36,266 bases of DNA from a virus. Made by a program: the position numbers and the translations under genes. The notes beneath the pieces were generated by a model, which saw only the letters and a list, made by a program, of their open reading frames with translations, had not been told where the DNA came from and did no database searches. The stretch lies in IMG/VR virus record IMGVR_UViG_3300037041_001142, positions 1 to 36,266 of that record. One strand, written 5' to 3'. Shown one piece after another: positions 5,573 through 14,711 of this stretch. The number at the start of each line of letters is the position of its first letter. The stretch's first letter is position 1.

Positions 5573-6298
5573 ATGAAAAAACAAATCACTATTAAGTCAG
5601 GCGTCCCGGAATGGGGAATTTTTGAGAAAAACGGCGACGCATGGGTTTCCAGTCGGACCCTTGCCACAACGTTTGAAAAGCGCCATGATCATGTTTTACG
5701 GGACATTGAAGATGTTTTTAAACACAGCAAAAGCACTGAACCCAATTTTGGGGTGAGTGAAAGCACTGTCCCCAAAAATGAGTTGTCCGAGATAACAGAC
5801 AATTTTATCTGTCGCAATTTTGCATTGAGTGAATATAAAGACAAGAGCGGGAAAAAGAATAAAGAATATATAATGAACCGAAAAGGGTTTGCCCTTATTG
5901 CAATGGGTTTCACCGGGGAAAAGGCCCTCGAGTTTAAAAAGCAGTATATCGAATCCTTTGAAATGATGTTTTCGCTTATTCAAACCCGGATACTTTCAAA
6001 AAGCGGATATGGTAAAATGACCGACGCGATCAAGGATGTTTACACCGACGCGGATCCTTTTCGGTATGCAAAAGAAATCGACATGATAAACAAAGCAATT
6101 CTCGGGATGACAGCAAAGCAATTCAGGGAAGTTAATCAGGTTGACGATACCGGTAACACTCGGGATAATATCGTCGCCGAAGTTTTAGAGAGATTAAATG
6201 ACGCCCAAATTTTCAACGCAAACTTGATCCGGGCCGGCCGGACGTTTGAAGAGAGAAAAACAATGGTCGGGCAAGTTTTTGTAAAGGCGCCGTTTTAA
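5573..6298 (+). CDS. rha: Rha-family phage regulatory protein, 241 aa
   Basis: Residues 24-48 (VSSRTLATTFEKRHDHVLRD) and the later segment NRKGFALIAMGFTGEKALEF followed by QYIESFEMM match the Rha domain, found in phage regulatory proteins and antirepressors. Between them is a degenerate, repeat-like stretch (NFGVSES, then NFALSEY) that lengthens this part. The C-terminal half (about 150-241) is a separate helical domain I cannot name. GGAAGG precedes ATG 5573. Rha genes usually sit in lysogeny or early regions, so finding one between the terminase genes is unusual. It may control late genes or have moved in as a cassette. Confidence 0.75.
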   Translation: MKKQITIKSGVPEWGIFEKNGDAWVSSRTLATTFEKRHDHVLRDIEDVFKHSKSTEPNFGVSESTVPKNELSEITDNFICRNFALSEYKDKSGKKNKEYIMNRKGFALIAMGFTGEKALEFKKQYIESFEMMFSLIQTRILSKSGYGKMTDAIKDVYTDADPFRYAKEIDMINKAILGMTAKQFREVNQVDDTGNTRDNIVAEVLERLNDAQIFNANLIRAGRTFEERKTMVGQVFVKAPF

Positions 6299-7873
6299 GT
6301 GGACAAACTAACCGAAAAGGGTTTGCGGTATCTCGCGACCGTCCACCCTTTCCTTTACACAATGCTTTTATATCACCGGACCCATCTCGAGCAGCCGATC
6401 GGGTTTAAGCGTCACCGGTATCTTCATGACATTTATAAGGACCCGGCCCGGGCCGTGACCATTATCAAATCGACACAATCCGGGTTATCCGAATATCTTA
6501 TCGGCCGGGCGCTTTACAACGCGATCTCCGATCGGAACGTCCTTTACATTTTACCGACCGACAATCTGAAAGCCCGGTTTGTCAACGCCCGGTTTGACAA
6601 GACGATCCACGCCTCGCCCTTTTACCGGGACAAAGTCAGGGACACAAACAGCGTCACCCTGAAAGGGTTTAATAACGGCGTTATCAATTTCATCGGGTCA
6701 AACAGCGCGTCAAACTTTGCCGAATTTGTGGCGCACGACGTTATCATTGACGAACTTGACCTTTGCAATCAGGGCAATCTCGCAATGGCCGTCGAGCGTC
6801 AATCGTCAATCCCGGCGGCCGACCGGACCCTGTTAAAAATATCAAACCCGACAATTCAGGGTTATGGCATCGACTATGAATATACTAAAACAGATAAAAA
6901 ACAATGGATGATAAAATGCGAATGCGGTCAATGGTTTACACCGGACTTTTTTAAAAACATTGTCGAAGAGGTGTCCGACGGTGATTATGTTCTCCGGGAT
7001 CGTGAGTGGGACTATAACAGCCCCCGGGACATCGACTTGATTTGTCAGTCATGCAATCGGGCCATTGACAGGTTTGCCCCGGGTCAATGGGTCGCCGCCG
7101 CCCGGTCCGAGGTGTCCGGATACCGTATCAGTAAACTCTTTTCGACGCAAGTCGCAGTCAAAGAGCTTGTCGAACGGTTTAACGACGGCCAGTCAAACGA
7201 CGCCAAAATGCAAAGGTTTTATAATGGGGATCTCGGCGAAGCGTACACCGCCGCCGGGGCCAAACTCACCGGGGAAATGATAACCGCCGCCATCCGGGAG
7301 TATAACCCTAAGGCCGGCACCGCGGCGCCGTGCGTTATCGGAATCGACGTCGGATCCATGATGAATGTCATAATCGCCGAGCTTGCCCCGGAAGAAAGCC
7401 GGACCGTTGCCCGGGTTATATTCATTGGGGAAGTCCGGGACGAAAACGAAGTCATTGACCTATTCCGCCGGTTTAATATCAAATGCGGGGTTATCGACTC
7501 ACGGCCCGAAATGAGAATGAGCCGCCGACTTGCCGCCACACTCCCCGGGCTTTTCATGGGGGAATACTTGACCGACAACCCCCGGGACATGATAAACATT
7601 GACGCCCGGTCATTCAAGACGGACCGCACTACTTCCATGGACGGAGTCAAAGAGGCGGTCCTTTTGCAGTCGGTGGCATTCCCGAGAAATGCCGCCAGCG
7701 TCCCCGGGTTTATGGATCAAATGATTGCACCGACCAGGGTGTGGATTGCCGACAAAGATTCCGTCACCGAGGGCCGTTATATATGGACCGAGGGCAATCA
7801 AGCGGATCACTATTTTCACGCCGTCAATTATATGTTAATGGCAAAAAAAATTTTAATAATGGGATCGCAGTAA
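6299..7873 (+). CDS. terL: terminase large subunit, lambda gpA-like, 524 aa
   Basis: This is the packaging motor ATPase and nuclease. The N-terminal ATPase has a variant Walker A of the lambda gpA kind (K57-STQSGLSE, with the lysine at the front of the loop) and a Walker B, VIIDE, with D151 and E152. A zinc ribbon follows, with C207/C209 and C249/C252. The RNase H-like nuclease has D349 in VIGIDVGS, D399 in GVIDS and D503 near the C terminus. The start is GTG 6299, directly after the rha stop. All key residues are present and the length is normal. Confidence 0.93.
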   Translation: MDKLTEKGLRYLATVHPFLYTMLLYHRTHLEQPIGFKRHRYLHDIYKDPARAVTIIKSTQSGLSEYLIGRALYNAISDRNVLYILPTDNLKARFVNARFDKTIHASPFYRDKVRDTNSVTLKGFNNGVINFIGSNSASNFAEFVAHDVIIDELDLCNQGNLAMAVERQSSIPAADRTLLKISNPTIQGYGIDYEYTKTDKKQWMIKCECGQWFTPDFFKNIVEEVSDGDYVLRDREWDYNSPRDIDLICQSCNRAIDRFAPGQWVAAARSEVSGYRISKLFSTQVAVKELVERFNDGQSNDAKMQRFYNGDLGEAYTAAGAKLTGEMITAAIREYNPKAGTAAPCVIGIDVGSMMNVIIAELAPEESRTVARVIFIGEVRDENEVIDLFRRFNIKCGVIDSRPEMRMSRRLAATLPGLFMGEYLTDNPRDMINIDARSFKTDRTTSMDGVKEAVLLQSVAFPRNAASVPGFMDQMIAPTRVWIADKDSVTEGRYIWTEGNQADHYFHAVNYMLMAKKILIMGSQ

Positions 7874-8157
7874 TGAAAAAACAAATTGTGAAAATCGACT
7901 TTGACAACTTCCAGAATGATTTGACTTTCACGCTTGCCAAAACCAAACTTTTAGAATTGGAGTGGGTCAACGCCGAAATGATCCAAATGATATTTCAAGA
8001 GGGGCAACCGTTAAATAAAGTTATTGAAAACCTCCGTGATAAGATTTATAATCGAATTGACGGATATAAAAAGATTTTAACTAAAACAGGGGTGAAAGAT
8101 GAAACTTTCCAAAAAACAGCGGATGAAATTACAGGTACCCCCGGGACAATCAATTGA
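7873..8157 (+). CDS. hypothetical helical protein, 94 aa
   Basis: The start ATG 7873 overlaps the terL stop (TAATG). The protein is mostly helical, with a likely amphipathic stretch at residues 40-75, and no known motif. Its last 59 bases lie inside the portal gene in another frame, an unusually long overlap for this window. Genes at this place in other phages sometimes encode head-tail joining proteins, but this one shows no such signature. Confidence 0.6.
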   Translation: MKKQIVKIDFDNFQNDLTFTLAKTKLLELEWVNAEMIQMIFQEGQPLNKVIENLRDKIYNRIDGYKKILTKTGVKDETFQKTADEITGTPGTIN

Positions 8158-9697
8158 AAAGGGTTTGACTCAATCCGCAATCCGGGACTCTCTCCCCGAG
8201 ACCGGGAATAAAAAACGCGGGATAAACATTTATTCCTATTCACAGATCATGAGTGTCGGGGCCGTTAATCAGGGCGGCGACCGGGTCCTCACCACATACG
8301 ACAATCCCTATTTCTATTTAAGCCCCGAGGACCGTTTGCAGATTGCACAGTTATCGACGCCGGTGCAGGGTGTCGTCACGTCCCGAATGCATCGCATCGC
8401 CGGGACAAAATGGGTTATCACAAACAACAAAAAAGAAGAGGACCGACTCGCTGAAAAGTACAAATCTGTTTATCAGGTTTATAAAGAATATGCGAAAGTA
8501 AAAACCGACGTGACTTATATTGTCGCCCGGGCGAGACTTTACGCCGAACTGAAAACATCCTTTCCCGAACTTTTACCCGACGCATCGAACTTTGAGAATT
8601 GTCTTATCCGGTGGCACAAAAAAAACCAGATGATAAACAACGATAAAAACAGCGCGATCGAATTATGGTTATCGGAACCGAACGCGAACGACAAGTGGGA
8701 TGATTTTATCAGGAAAGCAATTTTCGATTTACACGTTCACGGCACGATCTCGATTTATAAAGAGACCATGAGCGGGAAGGTCGAGAACTTGCATATCCTT
8801 CCCGGGGGCACCGTCATCCCGGTCCGACAAAGTCACGTTTCCAGTGTCAACGCCTATTTGCAATTGATTGACGGGTTTGACCCGCAGATTTTTTTTAACG
8901 ACGAACTTTCATTTATTCAATACATCCCGACGTCAATGCGGAGTTATGGACTTGTCCCCCTCGAAGCCTTAATCAATAAGGTCGCCGAGGGAATGTTTTT
9001 TGACAAGTTAATGGCCGATCAAGCCGACGGCACGAAGCCGCCCGAAAAGTGTATAATCGTAAATACGGGATCGCCGTTCGGTGGCGACGGGGATTTGATT
9101 GTCCCGACCGACATGAACGAACAAAAGCGACTTGAAAGCAAATTCAACACGCCGGTCAAAGGCGCGATAATGACCTTGTCAGGCCAAACGGCAACGGTTA
9201 TCGACATGAGCCGGGAAAACACAATGTCAGCGCAAATGCAACGTCAAAAGGACATTCGTGAGGACGTCGCCCTTATTTTCAATATGTCAAACATGGAAGT
9301 CAATCTCACCGGGTCCGGGGACACGTCGGGCCGGTCCACGTCGGAGACGCAGCAGGAAATCGATCAAGGCAAGGGGATCACCCCGATCTTGAAACTTATC
9401 CAAAACAGGTTTAATCGCGACATTCTCCCTTTCCGATTCGGTTATGGTTATTCAATGGAATTCCAGACCACAAAGAACGAACGGGAAGAGGTCGAGATTA
9501 TGGCCGCAAAAGTACAGTCCGGGATCTATTCGGTCAACGAAGTCCGGGAAAGCAAAAACCTTTTGCCGTATGACAAGCCGGAACTTGACTATCCGCAAGG
9601 AGCCGGCGCCGCGGGTCAGCAGCAGGGCCAGCCCGGGGGACTACCGGGAGCGCCCGGATCCAGTGCCGTCAATCCAATGTTTCAAAGGAGCGTATAA
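8099..9697 (+). CDS. portal protein, 532 aa
   Basis: The portal is the dodecameric channel at the capsid vertex through which DNA is packaged and released. The sequence follows HK97/SPP1-type portals: a disordered N terminus, a wing and stem region with YIPTSMRSYGLVPLEAL (about residues 281-297), a DVALIFNMSNMEV segment followed by GDTSGRSTSETQ (about 390-425), and a Gly/Gln/Pro-rich C-terminal tail from about 500. Position directly after terL and before the minor head genes supports the call. AGGGGTGAAAG precedes ATG 8099. Confidence 0.85.
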   Translation: MKLSKKQRMKLQVPPGQSIEKGLTQSAIRDSLPETGNKKRGINIYSYSQIMSVGAVNQGGDRVLTTYDNPYFYLSPEDRLQIAQLSTPVQGVVTSRMHRIAGTKWVITNNKKEEDRLAEKYKSVYQVYKEYAKVKTDVTYIVARARLYAELKTSFPELLPDASNFENCLIRWHKKNQMINNDKNSAIELWLSEPNANDKWDDFIRKAIFDLHVHGTISIYKETMSGKVENLHILPGGTVIPVRQSHVSSVNAYLQLIDGFDPQIFFNDELSFIQYIPTSMRSYGLVPLEALINKVAEGMFFDKLMADQADGTKPPEKCIIVNTGSPFGGDGDLIVPTDMNEQKRLESKFNTPVKGAIMTLSGQTATVIDMSRENTMSAQMQRQKDIREDVALIFNMSNMEVNLTGSGDTSGRSTSETQQEIDQGKGITPILKLIQNRFNRDILPFRFGYGYSMEFQTTKNEREEVEIMAAKVQSGIYSVNEVRESKNLLPYDKPELDYPQGAGAAGQQQGQPGGLPGAPGSSAVNPMFQRSV

Positions 9698-12034
9698 ATG
9701 CCTAAGGTGATAAAAGACGGACTCGGAGTCGGGATCGGCGGGGGCGCCCTTGTCCCCCAGAATCTTGCCGGGACCGCCGGGGACGAAATGCCATTAAAAC
9801 GCAAAAAGAAAATCACAGTCCTCGGGACACCGATCGCCGGACTTGTAAAACAGAAAATCGCACATAGTTTAATAAAACAAATCATTCAAAAAGCATTCCC
9901 CGTCGGGACCGTCCGGCAGCATAAAGACGGCGTAAAGTATAAAAAAGAGGCGCCCGGCAAATGGGTCCCGGTGACAGGCGACAAGGCCAGCACCGCGGAA
10001 CCGGCAAAGCCCGACCACGCCGCCGAACTCGAACGCGAGGACATCGCCGCCGGGGACGTGACGTTTAAGGGAATGAAGTTTGAAAAAATGGCAAACGGGT
10101 TTATGTCAATGAAACCGATCGAACCCGAGGCCGCCGACGTTTTAAAGGACGCCGTAAAGGACTTGAAAGGGGTCATGTATAACGGCGCAAACAAAAATTA
10201 TATCGTTCCCCCGATCCACGCCAACGCTATTTTGAAACGGACCGCCGACAAGTATGAATCGAAATTGAACGAAACGATCGGCAAAACAGGCCAGCTTGAT
10301 TTGTTTGCCCTCGACGAACTGGACAAAATTGACGACATGAAAAAAATATCCCGGACACCGCCCCCGGAAACACCGGTGAAAACGCCGGACGGAAAGGACG
10401 GAAAAATCGTTGACCGGAAACTCGACAAGGAAAAGAATCCGGTTTTTACGGTACAAACAGCGGACGGGAAAACGACCGAAGTCCCGGAGAAAAAACTCGA
10501 AGTCAAGCCGCAGCAGGATCAATCCGTTGTCGATATGCTTTTTGCAAACGCCAGTCCCGAGAACCGGGATCAAGTGGCAACCGCATTGAACGGCGGGAAG
10601 TGGGAAGAAAAAACGGACGAAGTAAAAGCCTTTGATATAAAGGAACCGGAACTCGCAAAAAAAATGGATATCCCTATTTTAGATCGGACTTCCCGGGAAT
10701 GGAAAGCAAACAAAGAATCAAAATTAGTTTATGATAAAACCGGGTATCAGGTCCACCGCAGCGCGACAAAGGACGAACTAAAAAAAGAATCGCCGATTGA
10801 CTTCCCCGATATGCTTGACAATTATAAAATGAATAATGGACGGTTTGATTATGTAAAAACCGGAGACAATCAATACCTTGTCAAATTGCAGCGACAGAAT
10901 GGAACCCGGGAAATTTTACAGGGGCAATTCAAACGGAACGTGCCGATATATGAAGATCATTATATTTTAGCAAACGCCGACGTTTTAGCTTATAACCGGG
11001 ACAAGGCGTCACGCTTATATAAACAAAACTTAAAAGAGCAGAAAGAAAAGATTATAAAAGAAATAGATGAAAAATTTCCTAATATGTCACAGGCCGGGAG
11101 GACAAGGTCAATAAATCTGAAATTAAACAAAATATCGACTTATAAAAAAGGTGAAATGACATGGAAGCACCACGATTTAATCGGGGCACATTTACCAGCC
11201 GGGGCGACGACAAGAGATATTCAAAAGAAATTTTCAGAGTGGGAATCCGAACTCGGTTATCGAGAAAACGATCTTGAATCAATTCAAGAGTATAGTGAAT
11301 CGACTTATACAAAAGGCGAAGAGACAAGCTATGGAAAAAAGAATGAAATCCCCCCGTTAAAAGATAAACATGGAATAATGATAAAACGCCAGAATGGAAA
11401 GCCGTTGTCGGACACGGAAGTCAAAACGATTGATTCTTTTATGAATGGTGTCGGATCTTTTTACGGAGACCATAAAAAAGTTTATAATGACTTTGGTTTG
11501 CGCGTTTCGTTTTCCGGAGCGGTCAATATGCACGCGAGCAAAGCATCCGGAATTTTTTACCCGAAGTATAGAGCGATCGGCGTATCCGACGCACACGCCA
11601 GCTTGACAGCGATCCACGAATTCGCACACTTGCACGACTTTCTTGACGGCGGCCAAACCAATTATATGTCACACCGGGAAGGAACTCACGAAAACAAAAT
11701 CGCAAAAACCTTTCGCGAGAAAATGACAAAAGATAAAAAATACTATGAAAGCGAAAAAAATTATTGGTCACGATCTCACGAATGTTTTGCCCGGGCAATG
11801 GCACAATATTATCAAAAGAAATATGAGAATGAAGAATATAACGATGATAATAAGGGAATACATAACCACCGATACCACGTCCCGGACAATCTTTTTTCGC
11901 AGCATATCGAACCGATTATTGACGAATATTTAAAAGTCAAACGGGAAGTAAAAAAGGCCATGGACCGGTTTGCCCGGGCGCGGGCCGTATGGATGGGGGG
12001 CAAGTCAACCCCGTTCTTTTTGGGGGATAAATGA
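9698..12034 (+). CDS. large polyvalent virion protein with zincin-like domain, 778 aa
   Basis: The C-terminal region has HEFAHLHDF (H640, E641, H644) and, 50 residues on, SHECFARAMAQYY (E695), an HExxH...E zinc metallopeptidase pattern resembling the zincin-like and LPD-type domains of phage polyvalent proteins. A motif GTVRQxKDG...GxW..V lies at residues 70-90 and recurs in the gene at 20367. Residues about 230-275 look like a small beta barrel, and the middle is charged and helical. Coming right after the portal, it is probably packed in the head and injected with the DNA, which is inference. GGAGCG precedes ATG 9698. Whether the peptidase is active is unknown. Confidence 0.65.
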   Translation: MPKVIKDGLGVGIGGGALVPQNLAGTAGDEMPLKRKKKITVLGTPIAGLVKQKIAHSLIKQIIQKAFPVGTVRQHKDGVKYKKEAPGKWVPVTGDKASTAEPAKPDHAAELEREDIAAGDVTFKGMKFEKMANGFMSMKPIEPEAADVLKDAVKDLKGVMYNGANKNYIVPPIHANAILKRTADKYESKLNETIGKTGQLDLFALDELDKIDDMKKISRTPPPETPVKTPDGKDGKIVDRKLDKEKNPVFTVQTADGKTTEVPEKKLEVKPQQDQSVVDMLFANASPENRDQVATALNGGKWEEKTDEVKAFDIKEPELAKKMDIPILDRTSREWKANKESKLVYDKTGYQVHRSATKDELKKESPIDFPDMLDNYKMNNGRFDYVKTGDNQYLVKLQRQNGTREILQGQFKRNVPIYEDHYILANADVLAYNRDKASRLYKQNLKEQKEKIIKEIDEKFPNMSQAGRTRSINLKLNKISTYKKGEMTWKHHDLIGAHLPAGATTRDIQKKFSEWESELGYRENDLESIQEYSESTYTKGEETSYGKKNEIPPLKDKHGIMIKRQNGKPLSDTEVKTIDSFMNGVGSFYGDHKKVYNDFGLRVSFSGAVNMHASKASGIFYPKYRAIGVSDAHASLTAIHEFAHLHDFLDGGQTNYMSHREGTHENKIAKTFREKMTKDKKYYESEKNYWSRSHECFARAMAQYYQKKYENEEYNDDNKGIHNHRYHVPDNLFSQHIEPIIDEYLKVKREVKKAMDRFARARAVWMGGKSTPFFLGDK

Positions 12035-12195
12035 CAAACCCGACCGAACTCGACGCCATTCAAGACGATCTCGAACGTGATTTGTGGCAAGTTTTCCGGG
12101 CGTTGAAACGTGACGTTCTAACGGTCCTCGACACGATCCCCGACGGGATAACCGAGGCCGAATTCCTGAAAAAAATTGAGGGACTTTTAAAATGA
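12031..12195 (+). CDS. small helical hypothetical protein, 54 aa
   Basis: This 54-residue frame is joined by ATGA overlaps to both neighbours (12031-12034 and 12192-12195), which argues strongly that it is translated. The product is acidic and helical (ELDAIQDDLERDLWQVFRAL, then TEAEFLKKIEGLL), with no recognisable domain. It may be an assembly helper for the zincin-like protein or the MuF-like protein it lies between. Confidence 0.6.
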   Translation: MTNPTELDAIQDDLERDLWQVFRALKRDVLTVLDTIPDGITEAEFLKKIEGLLK

Positions 12196-12971
12196 CCGAA
12201 GCAACACGAAAACTGTTTGCAAAGTATAAAGGCCGGGTCGTGAAGAATGCGACCTATCAGGGCGTTATATCAAAAGTCCTCGAGTATAATTATGAAAAGA
12301 CATCAAAGGCCATCGCCCGGATCACAGCGGCACAATGGGATCAAAACATAAAGAAATTGAAAGGGAAAAAGATAATCAAGCCGCAAGTTGACGACGTTTT
12401 GCCGAAACGATCTGTTTTCGCCATTAAGTCAGCGGACCGCGGGAAGATAATCGCCGAGACGGTTTACGACAAAATCACAAAGAACATCCGGGACACCCTT
12501 GCCGAATCCAAAACGTTGACGGTCCGGGCCGGACGAACCGCCGGGGTTATCAAACTCGACGCGGTCCGGGCACTAAGGAAAAAGATCACGGAAACCTTTG
12601 AGGAATACACCGGGCGCGGGACCGAGGGCGTCCCCTCAAACGTCCGGAATATCGCAGTCACCGAGTTATATTCGAATCGAAGTTTTATTGAGGACGAATA
12701 TATCCGCCAACTATTGCAGCGGAATCCCGGGATGAAAGTCGTGAAAACATGGAAGCAAAATAAAAAGGCGGCCAAAAAGCCCCGGGCAAATCACACGGCC
12801 GTCAACGGTCAAACGGTCGATTATCGGGGAATGTTTAAAGTCCCGGCCATGTATAAAGGGAAGTTGACGCCGCACGTTATAATGATGAAACATCCGCACG
12901 ACCCGAACGCCCCGGCCGGGGAAGTTATCGGATGTTCGTGTCAGGCGATTTATAAAATAATAAATACTTGA
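12192..12971 (+). CDS. MuF-like minor head protein, 259 aa
   Basis: The C-terminal third carries the Mu gpF/SPP1 gp7 signature: KTWKQNKKAAKKPRANHTAV (residues about 191-210), then HPHDPNAPAGE and a terminal cysteine pair in GCSCQ. The N-terminal two thirds are helical. Proteins of this family sit at or near the portal inside the procapsid and are needed for head assembly or DNA ejection. Position between portal and protease agrees. The gene starts four bases inside the small gene upstream. Confidence 0.8.
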   Translation: MTEATRKLFAKYKGRVVKNATYQGVISKVLEYNYEKTSKAIARITAAQWDQNIKKLKGKKIIKPQVDDVLPKRSVFAIKSADRGKIIAETVYDKITKNIRDTLAESKTLTVRAGRTAGVIKLDAVRALRKKITETFEEYTGRGTEGVPSNVRNIAVTELYSNRSFIEDEYIRQLLQRNPGMKVVKTWKQNKKAAKKPRANHTAVNGQTVDYRGMFKVPAMYKGKLTPHVIMMKHPHDPNAPAGEVIGCSCQAIYKIINT

Positions 12972-12996
12972 AAAGGTATAGAGAATAGAATATTAT
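12968..12996 (+). promoter_or_regulatory. sigma70-like promoter for the capsid genes
   Basis: TTGAAA at 12968-12973 and TATTAT at 12991-12996 each match the consensus at five of six positions, with the optimal 17-base spacer. Transcription would begin near 13003, at the AGGGAG ribosome binding site, leaving a leader of only about 13 bases before the TTG start. It lies in a 44-base gap, one of the few breaks in this gene cluster. Confidence 0.5.
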
Positions 12997-13015
12997 GTAA
13001 ATAGGGAGAAATGTT

Positions 13016-13972
13016 TTGAGTGACCATAAACCTATCAGTTTCCATTTTCACCCGTACAAACAAAGCGAAGGTCAATTCGCAGTCGAGAAATCACTTAACA
13101 ACAAAAAGCGCCGTTATCTTTGCGGGGTGTCGTCAGGCGTAAAAGTTGACGGCCACGGTGAGAGGATGACCGATACTTGTATAAAATCATTTATCGATCA
13201 AGCCAACGCCGGGGATATCCTCTTATATCCCGACGTCCACGGAATCAAAGCGTCCGAGGATATCGGCCGACTTGTCCATGGAGAGATCCGACCCGGGGGC
13301 GAATGGTACACGGAATATATGTTGCACGACGAAACCGACGGGATCGGACCGGTTAAGTCAGAAAAAATCAATGATATATGGAAACAGATCAACGGACTCC
13401 CCCCGTACCGAGCGCCAAAGCAGCGCGGATTTTCGATCGAGGGATACATCCCGGACCGCGGGATTGTCGCAATGAGTCACGACGGGAAACGCGTTATCAA
13501 TGAAGTGTCCCTCGACGGTGTTATCCTTGTCCCCCGGCCAGCATACCAAGACAGCATCGCAAATGCGATTTATAAGGCGTTGAACGAATGCAGTCCATGG
13601 GAGCACGATAAAATCAGGGTGTCCCTTGACTCGAAACTTTCCGACATTGTCGGCCAGAAAGAGGGCGAGAAAAACTTTTATCAAAAGAAGTATGCAATCG
13701 AGGACGCATTTAATGAAGTTATCGAAGAGATAATGTCAGATAAAAAATCAAGTAAGGACGCAAGATTGAACGCCCTTTTTGATGATTATAAAAGGTTAAT
13801 GGTTGACCTCATAACCAGATCCGCCGGGGTTTTTCTCACAGAAGAAATGACCGACGCGGAGGGCGCCCACGGAGTCGCTTTATCGACAAGCAAAATCAAG
13901 ATTTTAAAGTCGATCGAGAGTAACTTCCAAAAATTGATTCCGATAATGCGAAGGAGCAAAAAAAATGGATGA
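13016..13972 (+). CDS. prohead protease with C-terminal extension, 318 aa
   Basis: The protease trims scaffold and capsid proteins during head maturation. LLYPDVHG gives H75 and RGFSIEG gives S140, the His and Ser of herpesvirus/HK97-type prohead proteases. DGVILVPRPAY (167-177) matches the closing strand of that fold. Residues about 200-318 are an extra helical segment that may act as a scaffold part or be cut off. The start is TTG 13016, since AGGGAG lies just before it and the nearby ATG at 13011 is followed by a stop. The 3' end overlaps the next gene by eight bases. Confidence 0.75.
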   Translation: MSDHKPISFHFHPYKQSEGQFAVEKSLNNKKRRYLCGVSSGVKVDGHGERMTDTCIKSFIDQANAGDILLYPDVHGIKASEDIGRLVHGEIRPGGEWYTEYMLHDETDGIGPVKSEKINDIWKQINGLPPYRAPKQRGFSIEGYIPDRGIVAMSHDGKRVINEVSLDGVILVPRPAYQDSIANAIYKALNECSPWEHDKIRVSLDSKLSDIVGQKEGEKNFYQKKYAIEDAFNEVIEEIMSDKKSSKDARLNALFDDYKRLMVDLITRSAGVFLTEEMTDAEGAHGVALSTSKIKILKSIESNFQKLIPIMRRSKKNG

Positions 13973-14693
13973 ATTAAACATGAATACCGGAGAGGAAAAA
14001 GTTATTTTAAATAACATCCTTTCCCTTGTCCAGCAGCTTCTCTCCGAGGACGCCAGCGGACAGGAAATGTCAAATGAAGGAGAAAACCCAGTGGACACAG
14101 GCACAAATCTTGAAATGAAAGCTATGGACCCGGAACTTGAGGACGAAGGATCCGCCGAGGACGAGGACGAGGACGAAGCGGAAAAAGTTGAAAAGAAACT
14201 TGAGCAAACTAAGTCCGACATGATCACAGCAAACGACGACGCCGAGGATCGCATCGAGGGTATGAATACCAATATCACCGACGAAGCCGTTGACGAAGTC
14301 GCAAAAAGCATTTTGAAAATGTTGTACAAAAAACCGGTGCAGAAATCTGCTAAAAAACCCGGAAGCGAACTTGCAAAAGTAATGACCGAAATGGTCAAAG
14401 TACAGAAAGCCCTTTTATCTCGCCAGAATGAAACCGAAAACGCACTCGCCAGCATCCTGAATGGACTCGGCATCGCGGACGAAGTCAAAAAATCTTTTGA
14501 CTCCCGACCGGTTAATGAAGTAAAGAAAGGACTTAACAACACGGCCGACAGAGAAGCCGCCCTCGCGTATATCGCGAAAGCTCTCAAAATTGACACCTCA
14601 AAAGAGACCATTGTCAACGGCGGAATCAATGAAGTGAGAAAGTCCCTTGCTAACAAGGATTTACTTTCCGCACTTGTTTCCTACAAAAAATAA
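13965..14693 (+). CDS. probable scaffolding protein, acidic, 242 aa
   Basis: The protein is highly acidic and helical, with a long run of Glu and Asp at residues about 64-80 and coiled-coil potential at 68-95 and 135-165. This is the usual make-up of an internal scaffold that fills the procapsid and is removed by the protease. Position between protease and major capsid protein is standard. No sequence family is recognised. GAAGGAGC lies before ATG 13965, inside the protease gene. Confidence 0.65.
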   Translation: MDELNMNTGEEKVILNNILSLVQQLLSEDASGQEMSNEGENPVDTGTNLEMKAMDPELEDEGSAEDEDEDEAEKVEKKLEQTKSDMITANDDAEDRIEGMNTNITDEAVDEVAKSILKMLYKKPVQKSAKKPGSELAKVMTEMVKVQKALLSRQNETENALASILNGLGIADEVKKSFDSRPVNEVKKGLNNTADREAALAYIAKALKIDTSKETIVNGGINEVRKSLANKDLLSALVSYKK

Positions 14694-14711
14694 TAACAGG
14701 AGAAACCATAA

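Noticed and set aside
10142-10573. Minus-strand open frame of 143 codons inside the polyvalent gene
   Set aside because: It lies opposite a long gene with good coding character; the product is low-complexity and has no binding site of note.
13904-14656. Long minus-strand open frame (250 codons) opposite the scaffold gene
   Set aside because: The product is Ser/Phe-rich, the antisense image of an acidic, Glu/Lys-rich gene, and lacks any recognisable domain.
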